From contig NZ_CP010029.1 in assembly GCF_001656035.1 (NCBI RefSeq), positions 3,346,074 through 3,410,073 on the forward strand: a DNA stretch of 64,000 nucleotides, given 5' to 3'. This DNA is from Yersinia entomophaga (GTDB lineage Bacteria; Pseudomonadota; Gammaproteobacteria; Enterobacterales; Enterobacteriaceae). The notes under the pieces are model-generated. The model searched no databases. It saw nothing but the letters and a program-made list of their open reading frames with translations, and was not told the DNA's origin. This document shows positions 7,080 to 16,441 of this stretch, in pieces. Each line of letters starts with the position of its first letter. Within the stretch, counting starts at the first letter, position 1. The translations under genes and the position numbers were made by a program.

Positions 7080-8714
7080 ATGTCAGTCAGTTATAACATA
7101 TATAGAATGCCATATAAGAGTCTTCCAGAATTGACAAAAAAAATCATTAAAGAAGGGCTTGTCGAACAAAAAACTATTCTACATCAATCTTATCAACTCA
7201 AATTTTATTTTTCTGATAAGTTAAAAGGAAATGAAGTATGGTGGTGGGATGTATTTAGTGATTTCTTTAATGAAGAAATTGAAAAGCCTCATAATATATT
7301 CTATTTTGGCCTGCTAATAGGATTTAAAGAAAAGGACCCTGAGAATTGCTATCTTATCAGTCTTGGTAAATCACATTTTTATCTCAGCAAGTTTATTGAA
7401 GCAGACTTTGGGCTGAATGTGGCAATGCGTATAGCTAATGATGAAAATATTTTGCTCAAGAAAAGTAGATTCTTTTGTGGGGGAAAGAGTCAGGAGGCAT
7501 CGTCATATTCAAAGTTTGTGCAAGGATCATATTTTCCTGGCGAATCCATCGAACATCTTAAAACAAAAGCCAAAGAAACTGACAAGTGGGGATGTAATAA
7601 TATAACTTTTTCTGATTCAATACAGCTAAGTTTAGATGGTGCCCCTACTGCATTAGTAGATGTCTTCAATGATATTGATTCTTCGTTGGCAACCAAAGAG
7701 AAAATCGAATTTCCTAAATCGGAAAAAATCACTGACGAGTCAAAGATAGATGAGCTTGATAATTATCTACTTCAATCGATCATTAAAGATGATGTAAATG
7801 TTATTATAGATGAGATTCAATCTTTTGGTGCCTCTATTGTAATTAATAATTCTTTGACATTTTTTAAATTGCACACAAAAGTTGAGGGGAGTGGAAAGTA
7901 TCTTCAATCAGCAGATAAGGTTAACGATATAAAAATAACAGATGTTAAGCAATTTATAAAAAACAACGACATAAAGGATATCAATAAAGTTTTTGTTAAG
8001 ATAACTAATGAAAATAACAGTGGTCATACGGCCTCGCTAAAAGAAATATTGAGTATTACTTATAGCGATGGCAGTGAGCACTACTTCCTTAAGAAGGGAG
8101 GGTGGAGTCGATTTAACTCTGCCTTTATGAAGTATTTGTCTACCTCTTTAGCCAGTATAAAATTTGAGGTTAAAGATGCTCTAAAGGAAGACGAATTCAA
8201 AGCATGGCAAGCTGAAAAAATAAAACAAATCGAAGAAGGAACTTCTAAAGACAAATTAGAATATAGAGAGTACTATTTTAATGAAAAGATGTCTGTTGAG
8301 AAAGGTTATATACTTCTAGATCGCCAGCTCAAAAAAATACCATCCTTACGTGATGATGGAAAGGACTACAATGTTGAAGTTGCAGATCTTTATAAAAATG
8401 GAGAGATTATTGCTGTAAAGATATCAGATAAACCGCATGATCTAATTTATAATATTGAGCAGTCAAAAACTACAATTCAAACTATAGTAAGAGGAGTAGT
8501 AAAATTTGAAGAGAAAATTACTGATGTGGTTTTATGGATCTCAACTACTACAAAAGCCAAAAAATTGATTGACATCAATTCTATTCAATTTTTATTAGCG
8601 GTTCAAACTTGGAAGGAAGTTGTTGAAGGATTTAATTTGAAACCAAAGATATATTATTCGCATCACGAAAAACCCAAAAAGAAAAAGGAAAAGAAAAAGC
8701 CAAAAAACGGTTGA
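7080..8714 (+). CDS. TIGR04141 / DUF6119-like sporadic protein
   Basis: A 544-residue soluble protein with GAGG seven bases before its ATG. Its length, its opening (YNIYRMPYKS) and motifs such as the FGLLIGFKEKDPENCYLISLG region around residues 75-97 agree with my memory of TIGR04141, a family described only as sporadically distributed and sometimes listed as DUF6119. It ends in a long Lys-rich tail (KPKKKKEKKKPKNG), which could bind nucleic acid. Members are found in islands next to restriction or other defence genes, so an anti-phage role is plausible but not shown. The gene is AT-rich, unlike hxs next door, and is convergent with the ABC-3C operon. Confidence 0.6.
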   Translation: MSVSYNIYRMPYKSLPELTKKIIKEGLVEQKTILHQSYQLKFYFSDKLKGNEVWWWDVFSDFFNEEIEKPHNIFYFGLLIGFKEKDPENCYLISLGKSHFYLSKFIEADFGLNVAMRIANDENILLKKSRFFCGGKSQEASSYSKFVQGSYFPGESIEHLKTKAKETDKWGCNNITFSDSIQLSLDGAPTALVDVFNDIDSSLATKEKIEFPKSEKITDESKIDELDNYLLQSIIKDDVNVIIDEIQSFGASIVINNSLTFFKLHTKVEGSGKYLQSADKVNDIKITDVKQFIKNNDIKDINKVFVKITNENNSGHTASLKEILSITYSDGSEHYFLKKGGWSRFNSAFMKYLSTSLASIKFEVKDALKEDEFKAWQAEKIKQIEEGTSKDKLEYREYYFNEKMSVEKGYILLDRQLKKIPSLRDDGKDYNVEVADLYKNGEIIAVKISDKPHDLIYNIEQSKTTIQTIVRGVVKFEEKITDVVLWISTTTKAKKLIDINSIQFLLAVQTWKEVVEGFNLKPKIYYSHHEKPKKKKEKKKPKNG

Positions 8715-8975
8715 TTAAAAATATTGAATTTCCTTATCGAATAATTTCAGGAGAGAAAAGAACATTCTAATTATCACATTATAAATATTATTTGAGTGTA
8801 TTGATGGATTTAAAATCTTATGTGGTGGTGTTATGTGAAACTTACACCACCATTGTTTATTGAACATTTTTAAGAACTTTCAAAATTTACTCTGGATGTT
8901 GGTTATAAACCCCTTAGCTGATAAGCTGTGGCACTATTTATGCAATCATAGTGCCCTCATAATCTCTGTACAATT

Positions 8976-10796
8976 TTATTTGAAATGAATTAAACCATAA
9001 TTGCCTCTTAATTCATTATCAACAAGAGTAAAGTTCGTCATTTCTCTGTCAAGCCAATAAGACTCTTCAATATGCTCTAACAGTATTATTTGGAAACCAC
9101 CATGAGACCGCATTTTCTCAACAAAAGAATTAATTTCATTTAGGGCTGCATCAAGACTTGCAAAGTCATCAGTTTTTTTACCAGCAGTACTAAAATATGG
9201 AGTGCTGGGCTGGTCAATGACTAAGAATCGTGGAACCCACGGTACTTTTCTATCTCTTACCAATTCGTGAAGTGCAAGGAAATAAGCTACATGTACATAC
9301 ATATAGTTAGAAGCACTTCCAATATCTATCATTTTTTCAACTTGATTTTTATTTATCAAATCAAGTGTTTTTTTTGCCTTGTTGAATATCGGAGTTGCAT
9401 CCTCAAATCCTTTTAAAGGCATCCGTTTGAATATTTCCTTTATTTTTTCGTTCAGTAAACTCAATGTATATTCTTTAAAGGCATTATTATCTGTTATCTT
9501 GCTTTCTAACTCATTAATTTTAGTAGTTATCTTTTCTATAGTATCAGTATAATCATATTTAGGGAGAACAACTATCCGTTTAATTTCAGAGCTGAGTTCA
9601 CCCATGAACCGATAAAGCTCGATTGGTGTGATTTTTTCATCACTAACAGTTGCAAGTTTTTTACTCAAGGATGATATTTTAAGTTCTAACTCTTTTCTCT
9701 TAGCATTTGTTTTTGATATGAGTGAGTTTTGTCCTTTTTCGGCTATAGCCTTTTTTATCTCTGAGCTTTGGTTCAATAAGGATTTAATGATTGAATAGAT
9801 GTTTTTTGTATATAATATTTCGCTATAATTATCATCTAAATATTTAGCTATTAAAAGAGAGTCTTGGTTGTCTTTTAAAAACTTCTTATATTCAGTATTT
9901 GTTTCTATATATTCATTAATGTCTGTCAGTTCTTTTTTTAAGAGGAAAAGTTCTTTTTCAATTTTTGTTCTTTCATTAATTGCTGGGATTTCGTTTATAT
10001 TCTTGTAATTAACTATCGCTTTCAAATTTTCAAGTTTATCACTTACAGTTGGTTCATTCTTGCTGTTTCCACTTATTAAACCAAAATAATACGCCCTGTC
10101 GTATAGTGATTCTATTTCACTTTCGAAATTGAAATAAGAGTCTTTGCTAGCCGACTGTTTATATTCGATGCGAGCAAGATTCCTTTGTAATTCTTCTAAC
10201 CGCGTTCTCATTATCATAGTTTCGGCGTTTTCACTGCCAAGAGCCATGTCAAAGGTTCGGTCAATACGCTCTCTTGTCTTTAAATCAGAGATTTTCGAAT
10301 AAAGATGTTCTGAAGAGGTTAGTGTTGTTTGATCTATAAAGCAATGCGGGATAAAATATCTATAGGATACTTTTGACCCTTGTTGTATGAATCTACCACC
10401 ATAAGGGATTTTTAGAGAACTATTAATACCAAACTCATAATTCAGATGTTCTTTTAAAACATCCTTTTTGATATTGTTAATAGGGATTTGTGGAATGTCT
10501 CCATTTTTGTCAAAGTAAACTAGATCATCTTCTTCAAAGTGTGTCGCTTTTCTACAAATAGTGAAATATTTACCGTTTATACTTAATCTAATCCCATACC
10601 AATTTACAAAATTATCGACATTTGTTTTTGATATACCATCAGATGATGAGGATAAAAGGCAATAATCAATGATAGCCAGTATGGAGGATTTCCCTTTGCC
10701 AGAATCACCTGTTATTACATTTACCTTATTTTCCTCAAGTTCTAAATTCCTCAAGGTTGAATCAATTTGCCATATTAAAATATTAGTAATCTGCAT
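8976..10796 (-). CDS. ABC-3C ATPase (DUF3732-type, SMC/Rad50-like)
   Basis: A 606-residue ATPase. The Walker A motif is GDSGKGKS at residues 30-37. The Walker B-like stretch FLVIDQPSTPYF begins at about residue 524 and has DQP in place of the usual DEP. IILLEH near residue 570 supplies the switch His. The middle 350 residues are Lys/Glu/Leu-rich coiled coil, as in Rad50/SMC proteins. This layout is the DUF3732 ATPase of ABC-three-component conflict systems. It is the last gene of the minus-strand operon and its start overlaps the middle-component stop by one base (TAATG). In these systems it is expected to sense an invader and license the effector. Confidence 0.82.
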   Translation of the reverse strand: MQITNILIWQIDSTLRNLELEENKVNVITGDSGKGKSSILAIIDYCLLSSSSDGISKTNVDNFVNWYGIRLSINGKYFTICRKATHFEEDDLVYFDKNGDIPQIPINNIKKDVLKEHLNYEFGINSSLKIPYGGRFIQQGSKVSYRYFIPHCFIDQTTLTSSEHLYSKISDLKTRERIDRTFDMALGSENAETMIMRTRLEELQRNLARIEYKQSASKDSYFNFESEIESLYDRAYYFGLISGNSKNEPTVSDKLENLKAIVNYKNINEIPAINERTKIEKELFLLKKELTDINEYIETNTEYKKFLKDNQDSLLIAKYLDDNYSEILYTKNIYSIIKSLLNQSSEIKKAIAEKGQNSLISKTNAKRKELELKISSLSKKLATVSDEKITPIELYRFMGELSSEIKRIVVLPKYDYTDTIEKITTKINELESKITDNNAFKEYTLSLLNEKIKEIFKRMPLKGFEDATPIFNKAKKTLDLINKNQVEKMIDIGSASNYMYVHVAYFLALHELVRDRKVPWVPRFLVIDQPSTPYFSTAGKKTDDFASLDAALNEINSFVEKMRSHGGFQIILLEHIEESYWLDREMTNFTLVDNELRGNYGLIHFK

Positions 10797-11242
10797 TATA
10801 ATCTAACTCCACAAATGTCATATATATTGTGTGGTTCTTCTAATAATAAACGTGCAACATTTATAGATGCTGCCTGTATTTTTACGGCTCTTTTGCCAAT
10901 AAACGGGATCGCATTATCTAATATTAACTTGTTTTTAAATGCTAATTTGCCGTGTTCTAATTCAGCTATTCCATTTTCAAGGCACAATGAAACACAATTA
11001 ACTGAGGATGGAAGGAAATTATAGAATCTTTTATTTATGGATACTATTATTTCGGGCTTGGTTAATAGTAGATCTTGAAAAGATAGTGTATTGGTTCTCT
11101 TGTGGGCAAGGTAATCTAAGCTTTTTTTATGAAATATAATTGGTAAAATTAGCATTGCATTGCTTATTTCAATATTTGATGCTATTGATAACACCTCTTG
11201 CAAAGAGAATATACCCAAAAGCTCATTGTTATATATTTTCAT
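10796..11242 (-). CDS. ABC-3C middle component
   Basis: A 148-residue protein between the effector and ATPase genes, overlapping the first by four bases (ATGA) and the second by one. It has no catalytic motif. Its size, all-helical look, the LPIIFHKKSLDYLA segment and the C-terminal region (FIGKRAVKIQAASINVARLL) fit the middle component of ABC-three-component systems, which is thought to link ATPase and effector. The tight coupling suggests fixed stoichiometry with the ATPase. The assignment depends strongly on the neighbours. Confidence 0.7.
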   Translation of the reverse strand: MKIYNNELLGIFSLQEVLSIASNIEISNAMLILPIIFHKKSLDYLAHKRTNTLSFQDLLLTKPEIIVSINKRFYNFLPSSVNCVSLCLENGIAELEHGKLAFKNKLILDNAIPFIGKRAVKIQAASINVARLLLEEPHNIYDICGVRL

Positions 11243-12402
11243 TTATAGACTGACTCCCAGTTTTGAAGCCATCCTATTTTGGGCTTATCTGAAAGGAGCA
11301 AGAACGTTCCTGTAGTCATAGATTTAGGTAATTGATTTTTATCCAACACAATATTACAGTTTCCTGTCAATTCAGTATAGACAGAGAAGGCTTTATTAAG
11401 ATGATCTTCATTTATTTCTGTAAAACGGCTTCGTATATACGTTGCTGAATGACGTGATTGCCATTCATCAAGCGCTTTTAGATATATTAGTCTTTCTTCT
11501 TGAGTTGTTAAATCTCCAGAGCTTTGCAATTTTTGAATGAAAGCTTCTGTTTTGGCCATTTCATTTATATATTTTACGATTGAATCGCTATTCAAATCCA
11601 AATCTTTGAGTTGTTTGTAAGATATCTTTGATTCAACGTTAGTTGGGTATGCAGATTCAAAATCGTAGTATTGGTCGAAATTATTTATACAATTTCTTGA
11701 AATTTGAATAATCCTATCTATTCCCAAATTATTTCGAAAATCATCATAACTTATATTTATTTTGGTGTGATTTTTAACCAAATCATATTTGTGTTTAAAA
11801 AAAGCACCTGAAATATAATTAAAAGCATCATCTATTTTATCATCAGGGATTGCTAATGTTTTTAGTAATGTTTTTATTTGGCGGATGATCCCATCTTCGC
11901 TATGTTGAAAACTTATACTATTAAATAAACGTTTAGAAGAATTGCTATCGAGTGAGTTTATGATAGAAATATACTTATAGAGGTCATCTGACTTATTTTT
12001 ATGATCTTGTTCTATCTTTTCTATTTCATCTTTTATTTTTTCAATGTCCTTAGTGTCGTTAGTCAAAAGTTGCACGATACCAGGCTCTAAGGTAAGACCT
12101 TTGTTAGTGTAAAAAATAAGGCTAATGCTTTTGTCGCCTATGGTCTTAATCGCCTCTGACCAATTATATAATGTTTTTCATAAGTCTATGTCTTTATTAG
12201 TTATATTAGACTTGTTAATTGAATGTTTAACTTGAACCAAAGTTTTATGACCCTCGATGCTCTCAAGATGGAGATCGTCATAAACTTCAATCCCAATGTG
12301 TTCTTCTGGTTTAAGCTCTAAGGCATGTTTTAAAGCAACGTAATCTTGATAGGTAAAACCTATTGAATTTTTGTCAGCATTAGTTTTTTCAAAGAAATCC
12401 AT
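11239..12402 (-). pseudogene. ABC-3C effector gene interrupted by in-frame TGA
   Basis: Read through one TGA codon (12178-12180), this is a continuous 387-codon gene. The N-terminal part (GFTYQDYVALKHALEL, IEVYDDLHLES, then LVQVKHS) looks like the PD-(D/E)xK-type nuclease (CAP4/DUF4297-like) that opens many ABC-3C effectors. The C-terminal part (from about residue 110) is the helical ABC-3C C-terminal domain. The TGA falls at residue 75, in ..KDIDL-stop-KTLYNWSEA.., where a Trp (TGG) is the natural reading. Frame is kept on both sides, so a single G-to-A change explains it. A restart at ATG 12075 would give a 278-residue protein without the nuclease part. I chose ATG 12402 (MDFFEK) over 12438 because family members begin shortly before the GFxYQDxVA motif. 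Broken gene, sequencing error or read-through cannot be told apart here. Confidence 0.7.
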
Positions 12403-12652
12403 ATGGTAGCCCACTAAGGAAACAAGCAATGAAAGCATAAAAAAACATCAGTATCTTTTTTTCACCATATCAAACACTAAAAACATATGGAAGCATACGT
12501 ATCAAAGTTTAGTTATATAACCTTATGTTTTTATACTGGTTTTATGTACATGTGCGCTTTCAATCCGATGAGAATGTTTTAGCTAAGGGGCATTCGTCAG
12601 CATATGGGCTTTCCAGGCTATCCCTATCCTTCTTGCTAATCCCCTGTATCAG

Positions 12653-13883
12653 TCAAGCAGCGATAGCTTTAGCTCTTTGAGTTTGAACGTAATCACTCCA
12701 CCATTGCATCAAACTCTGTCGCTCTATCAGATATTCTGCACGATTGTATGCTGCGATAATTTCATCTTTTTTTTGAGTGGGCAAGCGCTGCCTCAAGAAC
12801 TTCAGATCTGAACTTACCGGATTCTTCTGCCGCTGTTCTTGCAATAGAACGCATACCGTGAGCTACAAGCTCACCTCCAAATCCCATTCGGATGATAGCT
12901 GCATTGGCGGTTTGTTCATGCATATGATTAAGCGGCGCTTTAATGCTGGGGAAAACCCATTCTCTATGCCCACTTATTGGTTTCATTAATTCAAGAATGC
13001 GCAAAGCTTCTTTACTCAAAGGAACTTTGTGAGGTTTTTTCATTTTCATGAAATCAGCAGGAATGTTCCAAATACTGTTGGTTGTATCAATATCAGACCA
13101 CCTTGCGCGAACGGCTTCACCCGGACGAACCCATGTCAACAATTGCCATTCAATTAGCATACGTGTTTCCAACCGGATTGACGCATTCGTCAAAGATTCC
13201 ATAAACCTTGGCAATTCGCTTGGGGGAAGGGCAGGCATATTTTGCTTTTTGGGTTTACTGAATCTTTGGCCAAGGTTGTCAGCCGGGTTGAACTCAATAA
13301 GTTCTTCAGTGGCTGCCCAACGGAAGATTTCATTCAGACGGGAAATGATGCGGCGTAGAGTTTCCAATACGCCTCGATGCTCAATAGGATCAAGGTGTTG
13401 TTTTAAGAGCTTAGGTCGGATCTCATTGATAGGGATATTACCCAGACCAGGAAAGACATTTCTCTCTAAGCTGCGCCAGATGTCTGCTGCATGGTCTTGT
13501 GAGATACCTGAGGTCTTTACCTTCTCATCTAACCATTTCCGCGCTACGGCTTGGAGAGTGTGCTCAGTAGCACTCTTTAATGCCTTCGCCTTATTGTTGT
13601 TATGGACTTGGGGATCAACACCATTTGCCAGAAAGGAGAGATATTCGTCTCGTAAGGCTCTGGCCCTTGCAAGGGTAAGGTGAGGATATGTCCCAAGGCT
13701 CATTTTGGTTCTTTTCTTGCTCACTGGTACTGCATACCTGAAATACCAATTTTTCTTGCCTCCTTTTGCCAAAGGAGCGATTCGTAGAATCAAACCATCG
13801 CCGTCAAATAAGTTGATTTCTTTATCGGCTGGCTTAGTGCTTTTGATTTCAGTGTCAGTGAGCTTCTTAGCGATTTTTGCCAT
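12653..13883 (-). pseudogene. P4-type tyrosine integrase, frameshifted
   Basis: This is the integrase of the ssrA-inserted element. The first 373 codons (13883 down to 12762) show the P4 integrase N-terminal domain (LTDTEIKSTKPADKEINLFD) and catalytic residues Arg253 (WVRPGE), His342 and Arg345 (HGMR) and His369 (LAH). After LAHS the frame is lost in a run of eight A (minus strand). Seven A would continue as LAHSKKDEIIAAYNR, which carries the catalytic Tyr and is present in the next frame down to 12653. As written, the product lacks the nucleophilic Tyr and is inactive. GAGGG precedes the ATG. It reads away from ssrA, as usual for this integrase group. Confidence 0.85.
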
Positions 13884-13983
13884 TTGGGACCCTCGATTTT
13901 TGGACCCTTCTTAGTGGGTCCCATTCAGGGTGCCATAACTCGTAGTTCTCAGCAATTCTCACTGGACGACAATAGACGTAAAA

Positions 13984-14013
13984 AAGCCCGCAGAGCTTGT
14001 GCTGTGCGGGCTT
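13984..14013 (-). terminator. ssrA terminator carried by the island
   Basis: AAGCCCGCA pairs with TGTGCGGGCTT around a short loop, with an A run on the left that becomes a U run on the minus strand. It lies 34 bases past the tmRNA 3' end and is similar but not identical to the hairpin at 154-181. The island therefore brings its own terminator along with the restored tmRNA end. Confidence 0.85.
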
Positions 14014-14047
14014 AGTAGACTTCATTGTACTTCAAACAACTAAAAAG

Positions 14048-14428
14048 TGGTGGAGCTGGGGGGATTTGAACCCCCGTCCGAAATTACTACGCCGTCGGCA
14101 CTACATGCTTAGTCCAGTCATTACATTCGCCGGTTAGCTGCGGACGGACACGCCACTAACAAACTATCCTGATTGGGTTTAACGCTTTCACCCCAGGCAA
14201 GGTGTCCACGCGATCTCTTTTGGGTTTGACCTCTCTTGATCCCCGTCCTAAGAGCGGAGGCTAGGGAGAGAGGGAATCTTCAGTTTCTTAGGCTGATTAA
14301 GCTGCTAAAGCAGCAGATTCGTATTGCGAGTCGTTTGCAATTATTTTTTTTGCGGTTTTTTACGAGGCCTCCGCACCTCGGCATGCACCTTGGGTTTCGC
14401 GAATCCCGTCGAATCCAGAATCAGCCCC
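14048..14428 (-). ncRNA. ssrA: tmRNA (transfer-messenger RNA)
   Basis: The 381-base gene starts with GGGGCTGATTCTGGATTCGA and ends with the tRNA-like arm closing in CCACCA. It rescues stalled ribosomes together with SmpB, which is encoded just upstream on the same strand. The tag reading frame, at 14338 down to 14297, codes ANDSQYESAALAA and then TAA, ending in the usual ALAA degradation signal. The tRNA-Ala-like 3' arm (GTTCAAATCCCCCCAGCTCCACCA region) is intact although the island has inserted here. The 3' end is the integration site of the neighbouring element. Confidence 0.97.
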
Positions 14429-14476
14429 AAAGAACTTCTGTAGTATACCAGAACTATAACCTGTTAAGCCAGAGAC

Positions 14477-14959
14477 TTAACGATTAGAGTGTTTCATAAT
14501 TCTGGCTTTATCAACCTGCCATTCGCGATCTTTAATATCATCACGCTTGTCATGGTCTTTCTTGCCTTTTGCGACGCCGATTTTAACTTTAACCCAGGCA
14601 TTTTTCCAATAGACGGAAAGAGCCACTACGGTAAAACCGTCGCGATTAACTTTGCCGACCAGTGAGTCAAGCTCACGTTTATTCAGCAGTAGTTTACGGG
14701 TACGCATAGGTTCGCAAACAACGTGTGTAGACGCGACGTTTAGTGGGGTAATGGTGGCCCCAAACAGGAAGGCCTCACCGTTTCTAAACGTGACGTAGCT
14801 ATCGCTGATGTTGGCTTTACCAGCGCGCAGAGATTTTACTTCCCAACCTTGCAGCGATAGGCCAGCTTCGAATTCTTGTTCGATGAAGTATTCGTGGCGG
14901 GCGCGCTTATTTTGCGCAATGGTTGCGGAACCGGGTTTGTATGCTTTTTTCTTTGTCAT
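14477..14959 (-). CDS. smpB: SsrA-binding protein SmpB
   Basis: A 160-residue protein that binds the tRNA-like domain of tmRNA and brings it to stalled ribosomes. It shows the family sequence almost throughout: [20 protein letters not shown] at the N-terminus, [20 protein letters not shown] in the OB-fold core, and a basic C-terminal tail ([18 protein letters not shown]) that enters the mRNA channel. The start at MTKKK (14959) gives the usual 160 residues; an in-frame ATG four codons upstream is less likely. It lies 48 bases upstream of ssrA on the same strand. Confidence 0.96.
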   Translation of the reverse strand: MTKKKAYKPGSATIAQNKRARHEYFIEQEFEAGLSLQGWEVKSLRAGKANISDSYVTFRNGEAFLFGATITPLNVASTHVVCEPMRTRKLLLNKRELDSLVGKVNRDGFTVVALSVYWKNAWVKVKIGVAKGKKDHDKRDDIKDREWQVDKARIMKHSNR

Positions 14960-15119
14960 AGTGTTGATCATTATACTGTATGCGTTGACGAATGAAATCC
15001 TTTCCCGTGCGCTGCGGCCTTATTTTGTCGATTTTATTACCGTTTATGCGCCGTTGATTTTTTGTCAGTTGCCAGATAAATGGTATTATCCGTGCGTTTT
15101 ATGTCTCTCAGGAAATGTT

Positions 15120-15554
15120 ATGCCACAGATTAGTCGCTCTGCATTAGTGCCATTCAGTGCAGAACAAATGTACCAACTGGTTAATGATGTTTGCTCTTAC
15201 CCAGAGTTCTTGCCTGGCTGCACGGGGAGCCGGGTGCTTGACGCTTGCGATAATGAAATGACGGCGGCGGTAGATGTTGCCAAAGCGGGTATCAGCAAGA
15301 CGTTTACCACGCGTAATACGCTAACGGATAACCAAAGTATCAACATGCAGTTGGTTGACGGACCTTTCCGTAAGCTGATGGGCGGTTGGCATTTCACGCC
15401 ATTAAGCCCTGATGCCTGTAAAGTGGAGCTGCATCTGGATTTTGAATTTACTAACAAGCTGATTGAATTGGCTTTTGGCAAAGTGTTTAAAGAGCTAGCG
15501 GGGAATATGGTGCAAGCATTCACCCAGCGTGCAAAAGAGGTCTACAGTGCCTGA
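15120..15554 (+). CDS. ratA: ribosome-associated toxin RatA (START-like)
   Basis: A 144-residue START/SRPBCC-fold protein. [20 protein letters not shown] and [11 protein letters not shown] are close to E. coli RatA (YfjG), and the C-terminal [18 protein letters not shown] is typical. In E. coli it was reported to bind 50S subunits and block subunit joining; it is also related to the coenzyme Q10-binding proteins (Coq10), so the real role is debated. AGGA lies upstream of the ATG at 15120; longer upstream reading frames lack family similarity. The stop overlaps the start of rnfH. Confidence 0.93.
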   Translation: MPQISRSALVPFSAEQMYQLVNDVCSYPEFLPGCTGSRVLDACDNEMTAAVDVAKAGISKTFTTRNTLTDNQSINMQLVDGPFRKLMGGWHFTPLSPDACKVELHLDFEFTNKLIELAFGKVFKELAGNMVQAFTQRAKEVYSA

Positions 15555-15831
15555 TCTTTACGTTGAGGTCGTTTATGCCTTGCCAGAGCGTCAGTATGTT
15601 CGGAAGGTGAGCCTCGCGGAAGGCAGCACGGTTGAGCAAGCGATTGAGGCCTCGGGGCTTTTAGCGTTGCGTACTGATATTGATCTGCAAAAAAACAAAG
15701 TGGGGATTTACAGTCGCCCCGTAAAATTGGGTGACAGAGTTAATGATGGCGATAGAGTCGAAATTTATCGTCCGTTAATTGCTGATCCCAAAGAGTTACG
15801 TCGAATCCGCGCTGAAAAAGCAAAAAAATAA
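15547..15831 (+). CDS. rnfH: RnfH/RatB ubiquitin-like family protein
   Basis: A 94-residue beta-grasp (ubiquitin-like, UPF0125) protein. The block [20 protein letters not shown] and the end [19 protein letters not shown] are nearly identical to E. coli RatB/YfjF. The start is taken as GTG at 15547, with AAGAGG six bases before it and overlapping the ratA stop by eight bases; an ATG at 15529 is also in frame but lies far inside ratA. It is called the antitoxin partner of RatA by neighbourhood, but E. coli work did not support that. A GGCGC hairpin follows at 15832-15848. Confidence 0.92.
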   Translation: MPDLYVEVVYALPERQYVRKVSLAEGSTVEQAIEASGLLALRTDIDLQKNKVGIYSRPVKLGDRVNDGDRVEIYRPLIADPKELRRIRAEKAKK

Positions 15832-15857
15832 GGCGCGTTGTGCGCCTCACTTTTTAT
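15831..15857. terminator. terminator after rnfH
   Basis: AGGCGC and GCGCCT pair around a four-base loop (GTTG), followed after three bases by a T run. It closes the ratA-rnfH unit. Confidence 0.65.
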
Positions 15858-15986
15858 CAGCCCTGAAGCATGACGGATAAAGCCAGTCTGATTGAAGATC
15901 AGCGCCAATGGCATTTATCCGTTAGCGCTATATCGAAGGTGATTCTCTATCTTCCTTCTCTACCACTAGCATGATCGACGAAAAAA

Positions 15987-16328
15987 TTAATTTCCGCTCA
16001 GCGCTGGTTCATTTTTAATATCAGTCAGAACACCGCTGCTGTTGAACGTCAGGGTCAGCGTCTGCTGTGTAGCCTTTTCGTGTCCCGGCTGCTGGCGGAA
16101 TACGTAGAACCAGGTTTGAGTTCCAAACGGGTCCTGCAGCATCGGAGTACCTAGTGTGTATGCCACCTGTTGCTGCGTCATACCTTTATGAATTTTGGAT
16201 ACATCGTTAGGTGACAGGTAGTTACCCTGATTAATATCAGGCCGATAGACCACCTTTTCCAGCGTGGAACAACCCGCGGTAAGCATCATTAGCATTACAG
16301 CGGCGGCAGTCAGCATTTTACAGCGCAT
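15987..16328 (-). CDS. bamE: outer membrane assembly lipoprotein BamE
   Basis: A 113-residue lipoprotein of the BAM complex that inserts beta-barrel proteins in the outer membrane. The signal peptide ends in the lipobox LTAGC, so Cys20 would be lipidated and the mature protein anchored in the outer membrane facing the periplasm. The conserved [16 protein letters not shown] and [17 protein letters not shown] blocks match E. coli SmpA/BamE. The start at MRCKML (16328) matches the usual length; three extra codons are possible upstream. It is divergent from ratA-rnfH and downstream of recN on the same strand. Confidence 0.95.
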   Translation of the reverse strand: MRCKMLTAAAVMLMMLTAGCSTLEKVVYRPDINQGNYLSPNDVSKIHKGMTQQQVAYTLGTPMLQDPFGTQTWFYVFRQQPGHEKATQQTLTLTFNSSGVLTDIKNEPALSGN

Positions 16329-16441
16329 AGTAATCACATTCCTTTAGGGCATAGGATGACGATGATAATAGACCTTGCAGCAGTTGGAAACCTTTACAAG
16401 GCTTCAATATGACCTCCTGAATGCAAAAAAGTTGAGCTTTT

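Noticed and set aside
12178..12180. TGA read as selenocysteine in the ABC-3C effector
   Set aside because: No selenocysteine insertion stem is evident after the codon and the residue expected there is Trp, so a TGG-to-TGA change is simpler.
13048..13683. Plus-strand 211-codon frame opposite the integrase
   Set aside because: Antisense to integrase codons with known catalytic motifs; composition is Arg/Ser-rich as in shadow frames.
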